A stretch of DNA of 64,000 nucleotides. Source: Ampullimonas aquatilis. Lineage in GTDB: Bacteria > Pseudomonadota > Gammaproteobacteria > Burkholderiales > Burkholderiaceae_D. Positions 43,383 to 52,127 of this stretch are shown here, in pieces. Position 1 is the first letter of the stretch; every line of letters begins with the position of its first letter. The notes under the pieces are model-generated. The model was given only the letters and a program-made list of their open reading frames with translations, was not told the DNA's origin and searched no databases. The position numbers and the translations under genes were made by a program. The stretch covers positions 3,348,001-3,412,000 of the forward strand of contig NZ_CP183834.1 of assembly GCF_049675895.1 (NCBI RefSeq), read 5' to 3'.

Positions 43383-45227
43383 GTGTCTGCGTCTAATACT
43401 CCTGCCACAACCACTTCGTTGTCTGCCAATCTGACTTTTGCCCCCGGCTTGAATGGTTTGTATCAGGCACTTTGGCACTTTGCTCAGGGGCAGCGCTGGC
43501 AAGTCGCGATTGCTGCTTTATTACTCACCGCATCACAGCTCACCAAACTGGCCATACCTTATTTAGCAGCCCAAGCAATCAATGCGATTCAGACTGGTGG
43601 AATCACGCACTTGACCCAGGCTGCATGGAATATGCTATTGATTTTTCTAGCTTCTGTAGCCAGTTGGGCACTGCATGGGCCGGGCCGAATCATGGAACGC
43701 AATGTCGCCTTGCATGTCCGTGAGCGACTCTCGGATACCCTGTATGCCAAACTGGCCAGTTTGCCTTTAGGATGGCATGAAGCCAATCACTCGGGAGAAA
43801 CCATTCATCGGGTTTCGCAATCGAGCAGTGCCTTATTCAACTTTGCGCAAAGCCAATTCATCTATTTGCAAAATGCGATCAACCTAATTGGCCCCATTGT
43901 GGCGCTTTTTCTGCTTTCCCATATGACGGGTATGGCAGCACTTCTTGGATACGGCTTGATTGCAGTTGTCATCATGTACTTTGACGGCATCATGCTCAAA
44001 CTCGCCGTCCAGGAAAATCATGCACAACGTCGCTACAACGCCATCCTGGTTGATCTGCTCGGTAATGTGATGACCATCATTGCCTTACGTTTACAACAAG
44101 CCTCGCGGATTTTGTTAGCCAGTCGCTTGGCCAATACCTTTATCCCGATCAAGCGCAGCATTGTCTATAACGAGAGCAAATGGTGCGCGGTTGATTTAAT
44201 GAGCAGTGCCCTTTGGTGTGTACTCATCGTGCTATACGCCTGGCTGGCACAGCAATCAGCCAACACGTTGGATGGTAGCCATGCCGCACTGGGTGCGACC
44301 ATCATGCTGGGTAATGTATTTATGGTTTATCAATATACACAACAAGCTGGTGGTGTCGTGACTGCGCTGGCCAGTCACTATCAGGCCATTGCTACCCACA
44401 TTGCAGATTTTGAGAGTATCGAACCAATTGCCGCCGCAGATCCGTTACCCACGCCGACCATAACAGTCGCCCCCCAATGGCAACGTATTACCTTAGCTGA
44501 TATTGAATATGCACACGCCAAAAGTCGGCATGATACGCAATCGGATCAACTGGCCTTGCAAGTCAAGCAGCTTTGTTTATCACGAGGTAAAAAGATCGCA
44601 CTGGTTGGTGAAAGTGGTTCTGGTAAAAGTACGCTCCTGCGTGTCTTGGCGGGCCTTTATCAGGCGTGCTCTGGACAATGGTTAATTGATGAGGTAATCC
44701 AACCCGAACTGAAAGATCTGAGCAGTATTGCTACACTGATCCCACAAGATGCGGAGATTTTTGAAGGTACTTTGCATCAGAACCTCACCTTTGGGATGTC
44801 GGTTGAGAACAGCATTGTTAATCGCGCCATCCAGATTGCCAGCATGACTTCCTTGATGGAAAACTTGCCACAAGGACTGGAAACCGCCATTTCTGAGCGT
44901 GGTCTTGATTTCTCAGGTGGGCAAAAGCAGAGAATTGCCATCGCCAGGGGTTTAATTGCTGCTCAAGGCAGCTCTTTATTACTGTTGGATGAACCAACCG
45001 CCAGCCTTGATCCAGGTACCGAAGCCCAAGTCTATGAAAATCTGTTCAATGCTTTTCCCAATACCTGTATCATTTCTTCGATTCACCGACTGCATTTACT
45101 GTCTCGATTCGACATTGTGGTATTTATGGAAAAAGGACGTGTCAAGGCATCAGGAACTGTTGCCGAGGTAGCCAGTCTGGAACCACGTTTCAAACTTTTG
45201 CTTGAGCACGCACAGCAAGCTAAATAA
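43383..45227 (+). CDS. ABC exporter, fused permease-ATPase
   Basis: The GTG at 43383 with AGGA upstream is preferred over an in-frame ATG 25 codons earlier (43308). The 614-residue protein has a six-helix permease (about 35-330) and an ATPase domain with Walker A GESGSGKST, Q-loop LIPQDAEIFEG, signature FSGGQKQR, Walker B LLLLDEPTASLDP and the switch His in SSIHRLHLL. This is the half-transporter exporter layout, working as a homodimer. Substrate unknown; it resembles lipid/peptide or ATM1-type exporters only in general terms. It is divergent from the CsoR-fold repressor. Confidence 0.9.
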   Translation: MSASNTPATTTSLSANLTFAPGLNGLYQALWHFAQGQRWQVAIAALLLTASQLTKLAIPYLAAQAINAIQTGGITHLTQAAWNMLLIFLASVASWALHGPGRIMERNVALHVRERLSDTLYAKLASLPLGWHEANHSGETIHRVSQSSSALFNFAQSQFIYLQNAINLIGPIVALFLLSHMTGMAALLGYGLIAVVIMYFDGIMLKLAVQENHAQRRYNAILVDLLGNVMTIIALRLQQASRILLASRLANTFIPIKRSIVYNESKWCAVDLMSSALWCVLIVLYAWLAQQSANTLDGSHAALGATIMLGNVFMVYQYTQQAGGVVTALASHYQAIATHIADFESIEPIAAADPLPTPTITVAPQWQRITLADIEYAHAKSRHDTQSDQLALQVKQLCLSRGKKIALVGESGSGKSTLLRVLAGLYQACSGQWLIDEVIQPELKDLSSIATLIPQDAEIFEGTLHQNLTFGMSVENSIVNRAIQIASMTSLMENLPQGLETAISERGLDFSGGQKQRIAIARGLIAAQGSSLLLLDEPTASLDPGTEAQVYENLFNAFPNTCIISSIHRLHLLSRFDIVVFMEKGRVKASGTVAEVASLEPRFKLLLEHAQQAK

Positions 45228-45509
45228 TGAGCACCACTGACTCATTGCGGCATTTTTCACAATAAAGGTAGATTATTTACCTCGACAATGCCAAGATGCC
45301 ATTCAGGGCATATATATTGCAATGTTTTATTGCGGCAACGAATAACATGACTTTTTGCTTAATTCGGTCGACTGCTACCGCTGATTTTGACGGCTATCAA
45401 TATCAGGAGAGTATTTGAGAAGGTAAAGTGGCTAAATTACCGCGCTTTTGTCGCTTGAATTTACAGCGCCAGATAATGAACGCATTAAGTAATATCTCAT
45501 CACCCAAGA

Positions 45510-47033
45510 ATGTTGAACACAATGATTAAAAATTATACGGATTTGTCTTTTGCCCGCAGCATTGTCTTGTCTGTCATGATCGGTATTTCTGCTTTAATAC
45601 TTTCGGCCTGTGGCGGTGGTGGCGGTCCGGTCGCTACATCAAGCTCAGGCGGTAGCTCAAGTAGTGGATCTTCGAGTTCTGGCAGCAGTTCGGGTAGTAG
45701 TTCCGGGCCAACGCCCGCCCCCTCCAATGAATGGGCTACCGCAACACAAATAGCGTCTTTAAGCAGTGACTCCCTGGCCATCAGCAACCCGCAGATCGCG
45801 ACTAATTCCTCAGGTATTGCTGTGCTGGTCTGGGAGCAATTAAACGGCACTGTCAGTAATATTTATGCATCCCGTTTTGATGGCGTAAGTTGGGGCTCAC
45901 CAGTTTTATTGGAAACTGGTGCCAATAATGCGCACTTCCCACAAGTGGGTATCGACAATAGTGGCAATGCCATCGCTGTTTGGGAGCAAGTGACCGTTTA
46001 TGACCCAGTTAATGACAGTAGAAATAATCTCTGGTCTGCTCGACTAAGTGCAGCAACCGGAACCTGGGCAACCGCGCAACAGATTGCAACCCAAAATACC
46101 CATGCCAATCAATCCATTCACTTACCAAGATTGGCCGTCAAGGGAGATGGGACTGCCTACGCAATCTGGACTCAGGATGACAGTACGGGTAATAGCACCA
46201 ATGATGTGGGTTATGCCTATTTCAACGGCAGCATTTGGGGCAATATACAAATCATCGATAATGCCGCGGGCGATGTCATGGAGGCACAAATCTCGGTTGG
46301 CCTAACAGGTCGTGTTATTGCAATCTGGGCACAATCTGATGGCAATAACAGCAACATTGTTGCCAATCGTTCTGAGAATGGCATCAATTGGCTTGGCGTA
46401 ACTCGTCTGGACAACTTGGCTAACGATGCCAATAATCCACAAGTGACGCTCGACTCATCAGGTAATGCGATTGCCATCTGGCAGCAGGAAAATGATGCAG
46501 GCCCTATCAGAATTTATTATCAACGCTACGCTGCTGGCTGGGGAACTGCCGCAGTTCTTTCGACAGATACAGGAGCGCCTGCGCTGTATCCACAGATTGC
46601 AACGAGCCCTAATGGCAAAGTATTCGCTGTTTGGCAGCAATCAATTGTGGGCACCGATGGAGCCAGCAAAATTTACGCTAACGTATTTAGTGGCAGCTGG
46701 GGAAGTAATACGATTATTTCGGGCTCAACAAATGGGGCAGCAACACTTCCTCAGTTGGCCGTAGACGCCGGGAATACCGCCTATGCCATCTGGAATCAGA
46801 TTAACTCCCCGAACAGCAATCAGAGCAATAGCCGCATTGTTGTCAATACGTATGTAAGCGCCTGGGACAATACGTCCAACTATCTGGATGCCGATCCTAA
46901 TCCAGCTACCGCCGACAGCAGCGCTGCAGTGATCGCTGCTGGCGCTGCGGGAAAAGCGGTTACTGCCTGGGTAAAAGATAACAATGCAGCTACCAACAAT
47001 GCTTTCAGCCTTGTGAGCCGCCGAACTAATTAA
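45510..47033 (+). CDS. Lipoprotein with eight beta-propeller-like repeats
   Basis: This 507-residue protein has a lipoprotein signal with lipobox LSAC, then five Gly and a Ser/Gly linker (about 35-70). The rest shows about eight repeats of 50-60 residues, each with a core like PQVGIDNSGNAIAVWEQ: AVLVWEQ, AIAVWEQ, AYAIWTQ, VIAIWAQ, AIAIWQQ, VFAVWQQ, AYAIWNQ and AVTAWVKD. This pattern fits a beta-propeller with one blade per repeat, exposed on the cell surface or in the periplasm. Function unknown; binding is more likely than catalysis. Its last four bases overlap the converging dehydrogenase gene. Confidence 0.75.
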   Translation: MLNTMIKNYTDLSFARSIVLSVMIGISALILSACGGGGGPVATSSSGGSSSSGSSSSGSSSGSSSGPTPAPSNEWATATQIASLSSDSLAISNPQIATNSSGIAVLVWEQLNGTVSNIYASRFDGVSWGSPVLLETGANNAHFPQVGIDNSGNAIAVWEQVTVYDPVNDSRNNLWSARLSAATGTWATAQQIATQNTHANQSIHLPRLAVKGDGTAYAIWTQDDSTGNSTNDVGYAYFNGSIWGNIQIIDNAAGDVMEAQISVGLTGRVIAIWAQSDGNNSNIVANRSENGINWLGVTRLDNLANDANNPQVTLDSSGNAIAIWQQENDAGPIRIYYQRYAAGWGTAAVLSTDTGAPALYPQIATSPNGKVFAVWQQSIVGTDGASKIYANVFSGSWGSNTIISGSTNGAATLPQLAVDAGNTAYAIWNQINSPNSNQSNSRIVVNTYVSAWDNTSNYLDADPNPATADSSAAVIAAGAAGKAVTAWVKDNNAATNNAFSLVSRRTN

Positions 47034-48028
47034 TTGAGCACTTCAGGGTTAAGCACATTTCGAGGCTTACCCTGAATCCAGGTCTCAATATTTTTAAAGG
47101 CCGCCGCGAACATGGCCTCATAATTCTGTAGCTCGACAAAACCAATATGCGGCGTGCAAATAACGTTCTCCATACGTAGTAATGCGTGTCCCTGCAATAT
47201 GGGCTCAAGCTGAAAGACATCCACTGCGGCCATGCCGGGTCGACCGGCCATTAATGCTCGCTCCAAGGCATCTTGTTCAATCAACTCGGCTCGGGCTGTA
47301 TTGACCAGCAAGGCAGTTGTTTTCATTTGCCCCAAATCGTCCCTATCTATCAGACTTTCAGTATCTTCATTTAAACGAAGATGCAAGGTTAAAACATCGG
47401 CCTCAGCAAAAAAAGCAGCACGCGATTCAGCCATCTCATAGCCCATTTCTTGTGCTAACTTCATGGAAGCAGCGCTCCCCCAAATGACGACACGCATACC
47501 AAAAGCTTTGCCATAGGCGGCAACCAATTGACCAACCTGACCAAAACCCCAGACTCCCAAAGTTAAACCATGCAGCCGCCTCCCCAAACCAAAATTACTG
47601 GGTAAGTCACTACTCTTTAGGCCACTTTGCTGCCAAACACCAAATTTTAGACTGGCGATATATTGAGGGAGACGCCTTTGCGCCGCCATAATAAGTGCCC
47701 AGGTCAGCTCTGCCGCAGGAATGGGATCATTCACGCCACCCATCACTACCACGCCTTTTTGGGTACAGGCGTCCAGATCAATTTGGCGACTAACCGGCCC
47801 TGTTTGACTAATAAATTTCAATTGAGGTAACTTATCCAGCAACTGTCTGGTGATCTGGGTTCTTTCATGAATCAGCACCAATCCCTCCATCTGGGATAAA
47901 CGTGCCGTCAATTGGCCAAGACCTTTGACCGTGTTATTGAATACTTTGACTTCGTGCCCATTGAGTAAATGAAAGCAATCCAGTTTTCGTGCAACATCCT
48001 GATAATCATCAAGCAAGGCAATTTTCAT
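47030..48028 (-). CDS. D-2-hydroxyacid dehydrogenase family protein
   Basis: This 332-residue NAD(P)-dependent oxidoreductase has the nucleotide-binding glycines in GVWGFGQVG (about 160) and catalytic residues Arg in NTARAELI, Glu in DVFQLEP and His in CTPHIGFVE. Substrate cannot be fixed; the sequence is of the group annotated near phosphoglycerate dehydrogenase but lacks its C-terminal ACT domain. The stop overlaps that of the converging lipoprotein gene. A short hairpin (48131-48146) lies upstream. Confidence 0.9.
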   Translation of the reverse strand: MKIALLDDYQDVARKLDCFHLLNGHEVKVFNNTVKGLGQLTARLSQMEGLVLIHERTQITRQLLDKLPQLKFISQTGPVSRQIDLDACTQKGVVVMGGVNDPIPAAELTWALIMAAQRRLPQYIASLKFGVWQQSGLKSSDLPSNFGLGRRLHGLTLGVWGFGQVGQLVAAYGKAFGMRVVIWGSAASMKLAQEMGYEMAESRAAFFAEADVLTLHLRLNEDTESLIDRDDLGQMKTTALLVNTARAELIEQDALERALMAGRPGMAAVDVFQLEPILQGHALLRMENVICTPHIGFVELQNYEAMFAAAFKNIETWIQGKPRNVLNPEVLN

Positions 48029-48130
48029 AACTTCTCAATCCGTTTTTTGTGCGCCGTGCATAGGTAAGCTAAAGATTAGAGCGTATCCTAACCAACCTTT
48101 AATGACACAAATAGGTCAATTCTCGAAGTA

Positions 48131-48146
48131 GTAGTAAAATTACTAC
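48131..48146. other. Short perfect hairpin upstream of the dehydrogenase
   Basis: GTAGTA (48131-48136) and TACTAC (48141-48146) form a perfect stem around AAAT. It lies in the 279-bp region between the divergent dehydrogenase and pckG starts and could be an operator or a remnant of the intergenic repeat. I cannot choose between these. Confidence 0.3.
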
Positions 48147-48307
48147 CCTTTCAGCGAGCCCTGCCAAGATAAAAAGTTCACGGCAATCTCGCGGCTATTG
48201 ATACATACTCTTACAAATTCCAATAAAAAGGCCATGTCCAAAGGCTATGGGATCAACGATAACAGCAAGAATATGAAGATTTTTTTATTTGTTTTGGAGA
48301 ACTCGCA

Positions 48308-50164
48308 ATGAATCAACCCTATATGAAAGGGGTATCCAGCGTATCGGCCCCTGCCTATGTCAAGCACATTAAGCTAATCAACTGGATTAGCGAAATTGCT
48401 GCCTTAACCAAACCTGACAGCATTTACTGGTGTAATGGTAGCCAAGAAGAGTACGACCAGCTCTGCGCCACTATGGTTGCAACTGGTACTTTGAAAAAAC
48501 TGAATCCCGCCAAACGTGGCAACAGCTTTCTGGCCTTATCGGATCCCAGCGATGTTGCTCGTGTTGAGGATCGCACCTATATTTGCTCCGAAAAAGAGGA
48601 AGACGCTGGCCCAACCAACAACTGGATGAAGCCGGCAGAAATGCGCACGACACTCAACGGTCTGTTTGATGGCTGTATGCGTGGCCGCACTCTGTATGTT
48701 GTACCTTTCTCAATGGGCCCATTGGGATCACATATTGCGCAGATTGGCATTGAACTGTCCGACTCTCCTTATGTTGCCGTCAATATGCGTTTAATGACCC
48801 GCATGGGCAAGGCCGTTTATGATGTGCTGGGCGAGCATGGTGATTATGTACCCTGCGTCCATACTGTTGGCAAACCGCTGGCACCGGGTGAACAAGACGT
48901 TGCTTGGCCTTGCAACAAAACCAAGTACATCGTGCATTACCCTGAAACCCGTGAAATCTGGTCGTATGGTTCTGGTTACGGCGGGAACGCTCTGTTGGGC
49001 AAAAAATGTTTTGCCTTGCGTATCGCTTCCACAATGGGCCGTGATCAAGGCTGGCTCGCAGAACACATGCTGATTTTGGGTGTAGAAAACCCCCAGGGCG
49101 TAAAACGCTATGTGGCAGCGGCATTCCCATCTGCTTGCGGTAAAACCAATTTTGCCATGCTGATTCCGCCAAAAGGTTTTGAAGGCTGGAAAGTGACCAC
49201 CATTGGTGATGACATTGCCTGGATCAAACCCGGTAAAGATGGCCGCCTGTACGCCATCAACCCCGAAGCAGGTTACTTCGGCGTGGCACCCGGTACCAAT
49301 GTCAAAACCAACCCTAACTGCATGGCCTCATTGAATGACGGCGTTATCTTCACTAACGTGGCACTGACTGACGATGGTGACGTATGGTGGGAAGGCATGA
49401 CCAAGGAAGCCCCAGCTCACTTGATCGACTGGCAAGGTAAAGACTGGACACCAGAAATTGCCGCTACGACAGGTGCTAAAGCAGCCCATCCCAATGCCCG
49501 CTTTACTGTTGGCGCCACTAATAATCCTGTGATTGATCCCGACTGGGATAATCCCGCTGGCGTACCGATTGATGCATTCATCTTTGGTGGCCGTCGCTCC
49601 ACAACCGTACCGCTGATTACTGAAGCGCGTAACTGGGTCGAAGGTGTCTACATGGCGGCGACCATGGGCTCAGAAACCACTGCTGCTGCTGCTGGTCAAC
49701 AAGGTGTGGTTCGTCGTGACCCATTTGCCATGTTACCTTTCTGTGGCTACAACATGAGTGATTATTTTGCTCACTGGTTGAGCTTGGGTAAAAACATTGC
49801 TGCCAGTGGCGCCAAATTGCCTGGCATCTTCTGTGTTAACTGGTTCCGCACTGATGAAACCGGTAAATTTGTTTGGCCAGGTTTTGGCGAAAACATGCGT
49901 GTTTTGAAATGGATGCTGGATCGCGTTGATGGCCAGGCTCAAGGTGTTGAACATATTTTTGGTACGACACCAAAATATGAAGACCTGACATGGACTGGTT
50001 CGGATTTCTCTAAATCAGACTACGAAAAAATCACTTCCATTGACTATGCGGCATGGCAGCGCGAAGTTGGCCTGCATGCCGAGTTGTTTGAAAAGCTCGC
50101 CTATCATTTGCCAGTCGAATTGGCAGAAACTAAGCTGGCTCTGGAAAAACGCTTGGCTGCTTAA
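48308..50164 (+). CDS. pckG: Phosphoenolpyruvate carboxykinase (GTP)
   Basis: PckG converts oxaloacetate and GTP to phosphoenolpyruvate, GDP and CO2, the entry step of gluconeogenesis. The 618-residue protein has the P-loop with active-site Cys in FPSACGKTNFAML, GDDIAWIKPG with metal-binding residues, YFGVAPGTN and the downstream FGGRRSTTVPL. Length fits the GTP-dependent class rather than ATP-dependent PckA. GGAG lies before the ATG. A strong terminator follows. Confidence 0.98.
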   Translation: MNQPYMKGVSSVSAPAYVKHIKLINWISEIAALTKPDSIYWCNGSQEEYDQLCATMVATGTLKKLNPAKRGNSFLALSDPSDVARVEDRTYICSEKEEDAGPTNNWMKPAEMRTTLNGLFDGCMRGRTLYVVPFSMGPLGSHIAQIGIELSDSPYVAVNMRLMTRMGKAVYDVLGEHGDYVPCVHTVGKPLAPGEQDVAWPCNKTKYIVHYPETREIWSYGSGYGGNALLGKKCFALRIASTMGRDQGWLAEHMLILGVENPQGVKRYVAAAFPSACGKTNFAMLIPPKGFEGWKVTTIGDDIAWIKPGKDGRLYAINPEAGYFGVAPGTNVKTNPNCMASLNDGVIFTNVALTDDGDVWWEGMTKEAPAHLIDWQGKDWTPEIAATTGAKAAHPNARFTVGATNNPVIDPDWDNPAGVPIDAFIFGGRRSTTVPLITEARNWVEGVYMAATMGSETTAAAAGQQGVVRRDPFAMLPFCGYNMSDYFAHWLSLGKNIAASGAKLPGIFCVNWFRTDETGKFVWPGFGENMRVLKWMLDRVDGQAQGVEHIFGTTPKYEDLTWTGSDFSKSDYEKITSIDYAAWQREVGLHAELFEKLAYHLPVELAETKLALEKRLAA

Positions 50165-50183
50165 GCTTTTTTGCCAGCGCTCC

Positions 50184-50212
50184 AAAAGCGTCCTTCGGGA
50201 CGCTTTTTTTTT
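50184..50212 (+). terminator. Intrinsic terminator of pckG
   Basis: AAAAGCGTCC pairs with GGACGCTTTT around a TTCG tetraloop and runs into a T-tract. It begins 19 bp after the pckG stop. Confidence 0.93.
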
Positions 50213-50342
50213 GCTTTTTCACCTAGTTTGCCCATATCCCTAGAAATTCCTTACTTTTAACTAATTTCCTCACAAATCGCTAAAATCAGGCCATAGAAAA
50301 ATTTAAGCAGGTATAACAAAACTCATCGGCAACTGGATCATC

Positions 50343-51311
50343 ATGAATTTTCAAACACTGGATCTCAATTTGTTGCGGGTTTTTGATGTGGTCATGTCCG
50401 AGCTTAGCCTGACACGTGCAGCAGACCGGCTGGCGATGACGCAACCCGCCGCAAGCAATGCCTTGCGACGTCTTAGAGAAGCAATTGGTGAAGATCTCTT
50501 CATTCGAACCGCGCACGGAGTACGACCCACCTTGCGCGCCATACAAATGTGGCCCTCGGTGCGTGATGCGCTCTCCAAGTTGCAGCAAACCCTGGCCCCC
50601 GAAGTATTCCAACCTGAAGAAGTATCCAACAGTTTTCGGCTGGCGATGGCCGACATTACTGCAGCAACCTTGCTGCCCACACTGGCTCAGCAAATTGAAT
50701 CACATCATTGGAAAGTGAATATTCGTGTGCAACCGCTGTTGACTCGGGACCCTCAAGCTTTGCTGGCCCAAGGCGAAGTCGATGCTGCGATTGGGTTTTT
50801 CCCACAACTTACTGGAGCACGCGTAGCTGGCAATCCGCAAGCATTATCCATTGGTCACAGTCGTCTTTATTCAGATAGTTATGTCTGTCTGATGCGTACC
50901 GATCACCCCTTAGCCAATCAAACCCTGACGTTGGACGACTATTGTGCAGCTGAACATGTATTGATCAACTTTTCTGGTGGTGGTCGCGGTTTTGTTGACG
51001 AAGCACTCAATAATTTAGGCCGCTCACGCCGCGTCATGCTCAGTGTTAACCAATTTAATACTGCCGCACGCATTGCTGCCAAAACCAATTTATTAACATT
51101 GGCACCTGGCTATATGGTAAATCGCCCAGAAGCCATGGTGGGATTGATCGCCAAACCGTTTCCTTTTGAGTTACCAGAAGTAGTGGTTGATATGGTCTGG
51201 CACGAGCGCGACACACAACGACCATCACATATTTTTTTACGGGAACAACTCCATTTTGCGGCCTCAACCATGAAGCTTGTTCAGAATGCGAATAAAGCAT
51301 CCATCGATTAA
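50343..51311 (+). CDS. LysR-family transcriptional regulator
   Basis: This 322-residue regulator has an N-terminal winged helix (LDLNLLRVFDVVMSELSLTRAADRL, then MTQPAASNALRRLRE) and a periplasmic-binding-protein-like effector domain (about 90-305). The wording RRLREAIGEDLFIRTAHGVRPT resembles the NodD/LeuO-type branch. Effector unknown. Located between pckG and pagL; a copy of the intergenic repeat starts two bases after its stop and separates it from pagL. Confidence 0.92.
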   Translation: MNFQTLDLNLLRVFDVVMSELSLTRAADRLAMTQPAASNALRRLREAIGEDLFIRTAHGVRPTLRAIQMWPSVRDALSKLQQTLAPEVFQPEEVSNSFRLAMADITAATLLPTLAQQIESHHWKVNIRVQPLLTRDPQALLAQGEVDAAIGFFPQLTGARVAGNPQALSIGHSRLYSDSYVCLMRTDHPLANQTLTLDDYCAAEHVLINFSGGGRGFVDEALNNLGRSRRVMLSVNQFNTAARIAAKTNLLTLAPGYMVNRPEAMVGLIAKPFPFELPEVVVDMVWHERDTQRPSHIFLREQLHFAASTMKLVQNANKASID

Positions 51312-51312
51312 A

Positions 51313-51383
51313 TATACTACGCGCCAGTAATTTTACAAGATCAACAAATACTTACCTATCAGACCAGTTTTTATCTATACTCC
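51313..51383 (+). repeat. 71-bp intergenic repeat, copy 6
   Basis: This 71-bp copy starts TATACTACGCGCCAGTAATTT, has ATCAACAAATACTTAC in the centre and ends CTATACTCC. It abuts the LysR stop on the same strand and ends 41 bp before the pagL start, so it would lie in the pagL promoter or leader. Confidence 0.78.
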
Positions 51384-51424
51384 TTCAATCCAACCCCATC
51401 ACTCTGTTCATTTTCAGGATAACC

Positions 51425-52030
51425 ATGAAAACAAAAAAAGCTTCATGCAGTATTGCCCTGCCCTGTCATGGCAAAAAACTATTGGCCACGCTATTGCTGG
51501 CAGCGACGAGTCTTGCGCACGGTGCAGATCTAAGCCCCGATGGCGTTTCGTTTGAAGTTGGTTCGGGCAATAAAACCGATATGGCAAGACTCGGTGTCGC
51601 ATGGAAATGGGATAAAGTCTGGTATCAAACCGGAGACTGGCAGCTGACCAACTTTTGGGAATTGAGTGTTGGCCGCTGGAAAGGCAAGGCCTACCCAACC
51701 ATCAATGGACAACCAGGACACAGCACTCAAGAATTGACCGATATTGGCTTTACACCCGTTTTTCGTTTTGCGAAAACCGATGCAATCGGTCTTTACTATG
51801 AGATTGCGGTTGGCGCTCACTATCTGTCAGAAATCTACGATACCAACACCCGTAAATTTAGTACCAAATTTCAGTTTGGTGACCATATTGGTATTGGTTA
51901 TGTCTGGAAGCTACAAGATAGTTCTGCCATTGATGCCGCGATTCATTTCCAACATCTTTCCAACGGCAGCATCAAGCAACCCAATCCTGGGGTCAACTTC
52001 TTACAAGCCAAAGTCCAGTACTGGTTTTAA
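51425..52030 (+). CDS. pagL: Lipid A 3-O-deacylase PagL
   Basis: PagL is an outer-membrane enzyme removing the 3-O acyl chain from lipid A. The 201-residue protein has a signal peptide (LLATLLLAATSLAHGA) and a small beta-barrel ending in YWF. The catalytic His-Ser pair is in FQHLSNGSI, followed by NPGVNF, and a conserved Glu lies in YYEIAVGAHYLSE. Deacylation usually modifies immune recognition or membrane adaptation. Regulation is unclear; LysR is upstream on the same strand. Confidence 0.92.
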   Translation: MKTKKASCSIALPCHGKKLLATLLLAATSLAHGADLSPDGVSFEVGSGNKTDMARLGVAWKWDKVWYQTGDWQLTNFWELSVGRWKGKAYPTINGQPGHSTQELTDIGFTPVFRFAKTDAIGLYYEIAVGAHYLSEIYDTNTRKFSTKFQFGDHIGIGYVWKLQDSSAIDAAIHFQHLSNGSIKQPNPGVNFLQAKVQYWF

Positions 52031-52074
52031 TGATGGAATGATGTCATCAATGCCTCAATTGGCTGAGACAAAAT

Positions 52075-52103
52075 AAAAAAGGCACCCGAAGGTGCCTTTT
52101 TTT
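52075..52103. terminator. Bidirectional intrinsic terminator between pagL and porin
   Basis: Six A plus GGCACC pair with GGTGCC plus seven T around CGAA. It serves both converging genes, pagL and the first porin. Confidence 0.93.
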
Positions 52104-52127
52104 AAACTAATTCAGTCGTTTGACTGA

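Noticed and set aside
45395..45470. Possible ninth copy of the 71-bp repeat on the minus strand (ends ATACTCTCC).
   Set aside because: Ends and length roughly fit, but the central CAATAAATACGCAC block is missing; too weak without a profile score.
48121..48212. GTAGTAAAATTACTAC hairpin followed about 60 bp later by ATACTC, considered as a repeat copy.
   Set aside because: Spacing is longer than in the eight good copies and the central block is absent; kept only as a hairpin.
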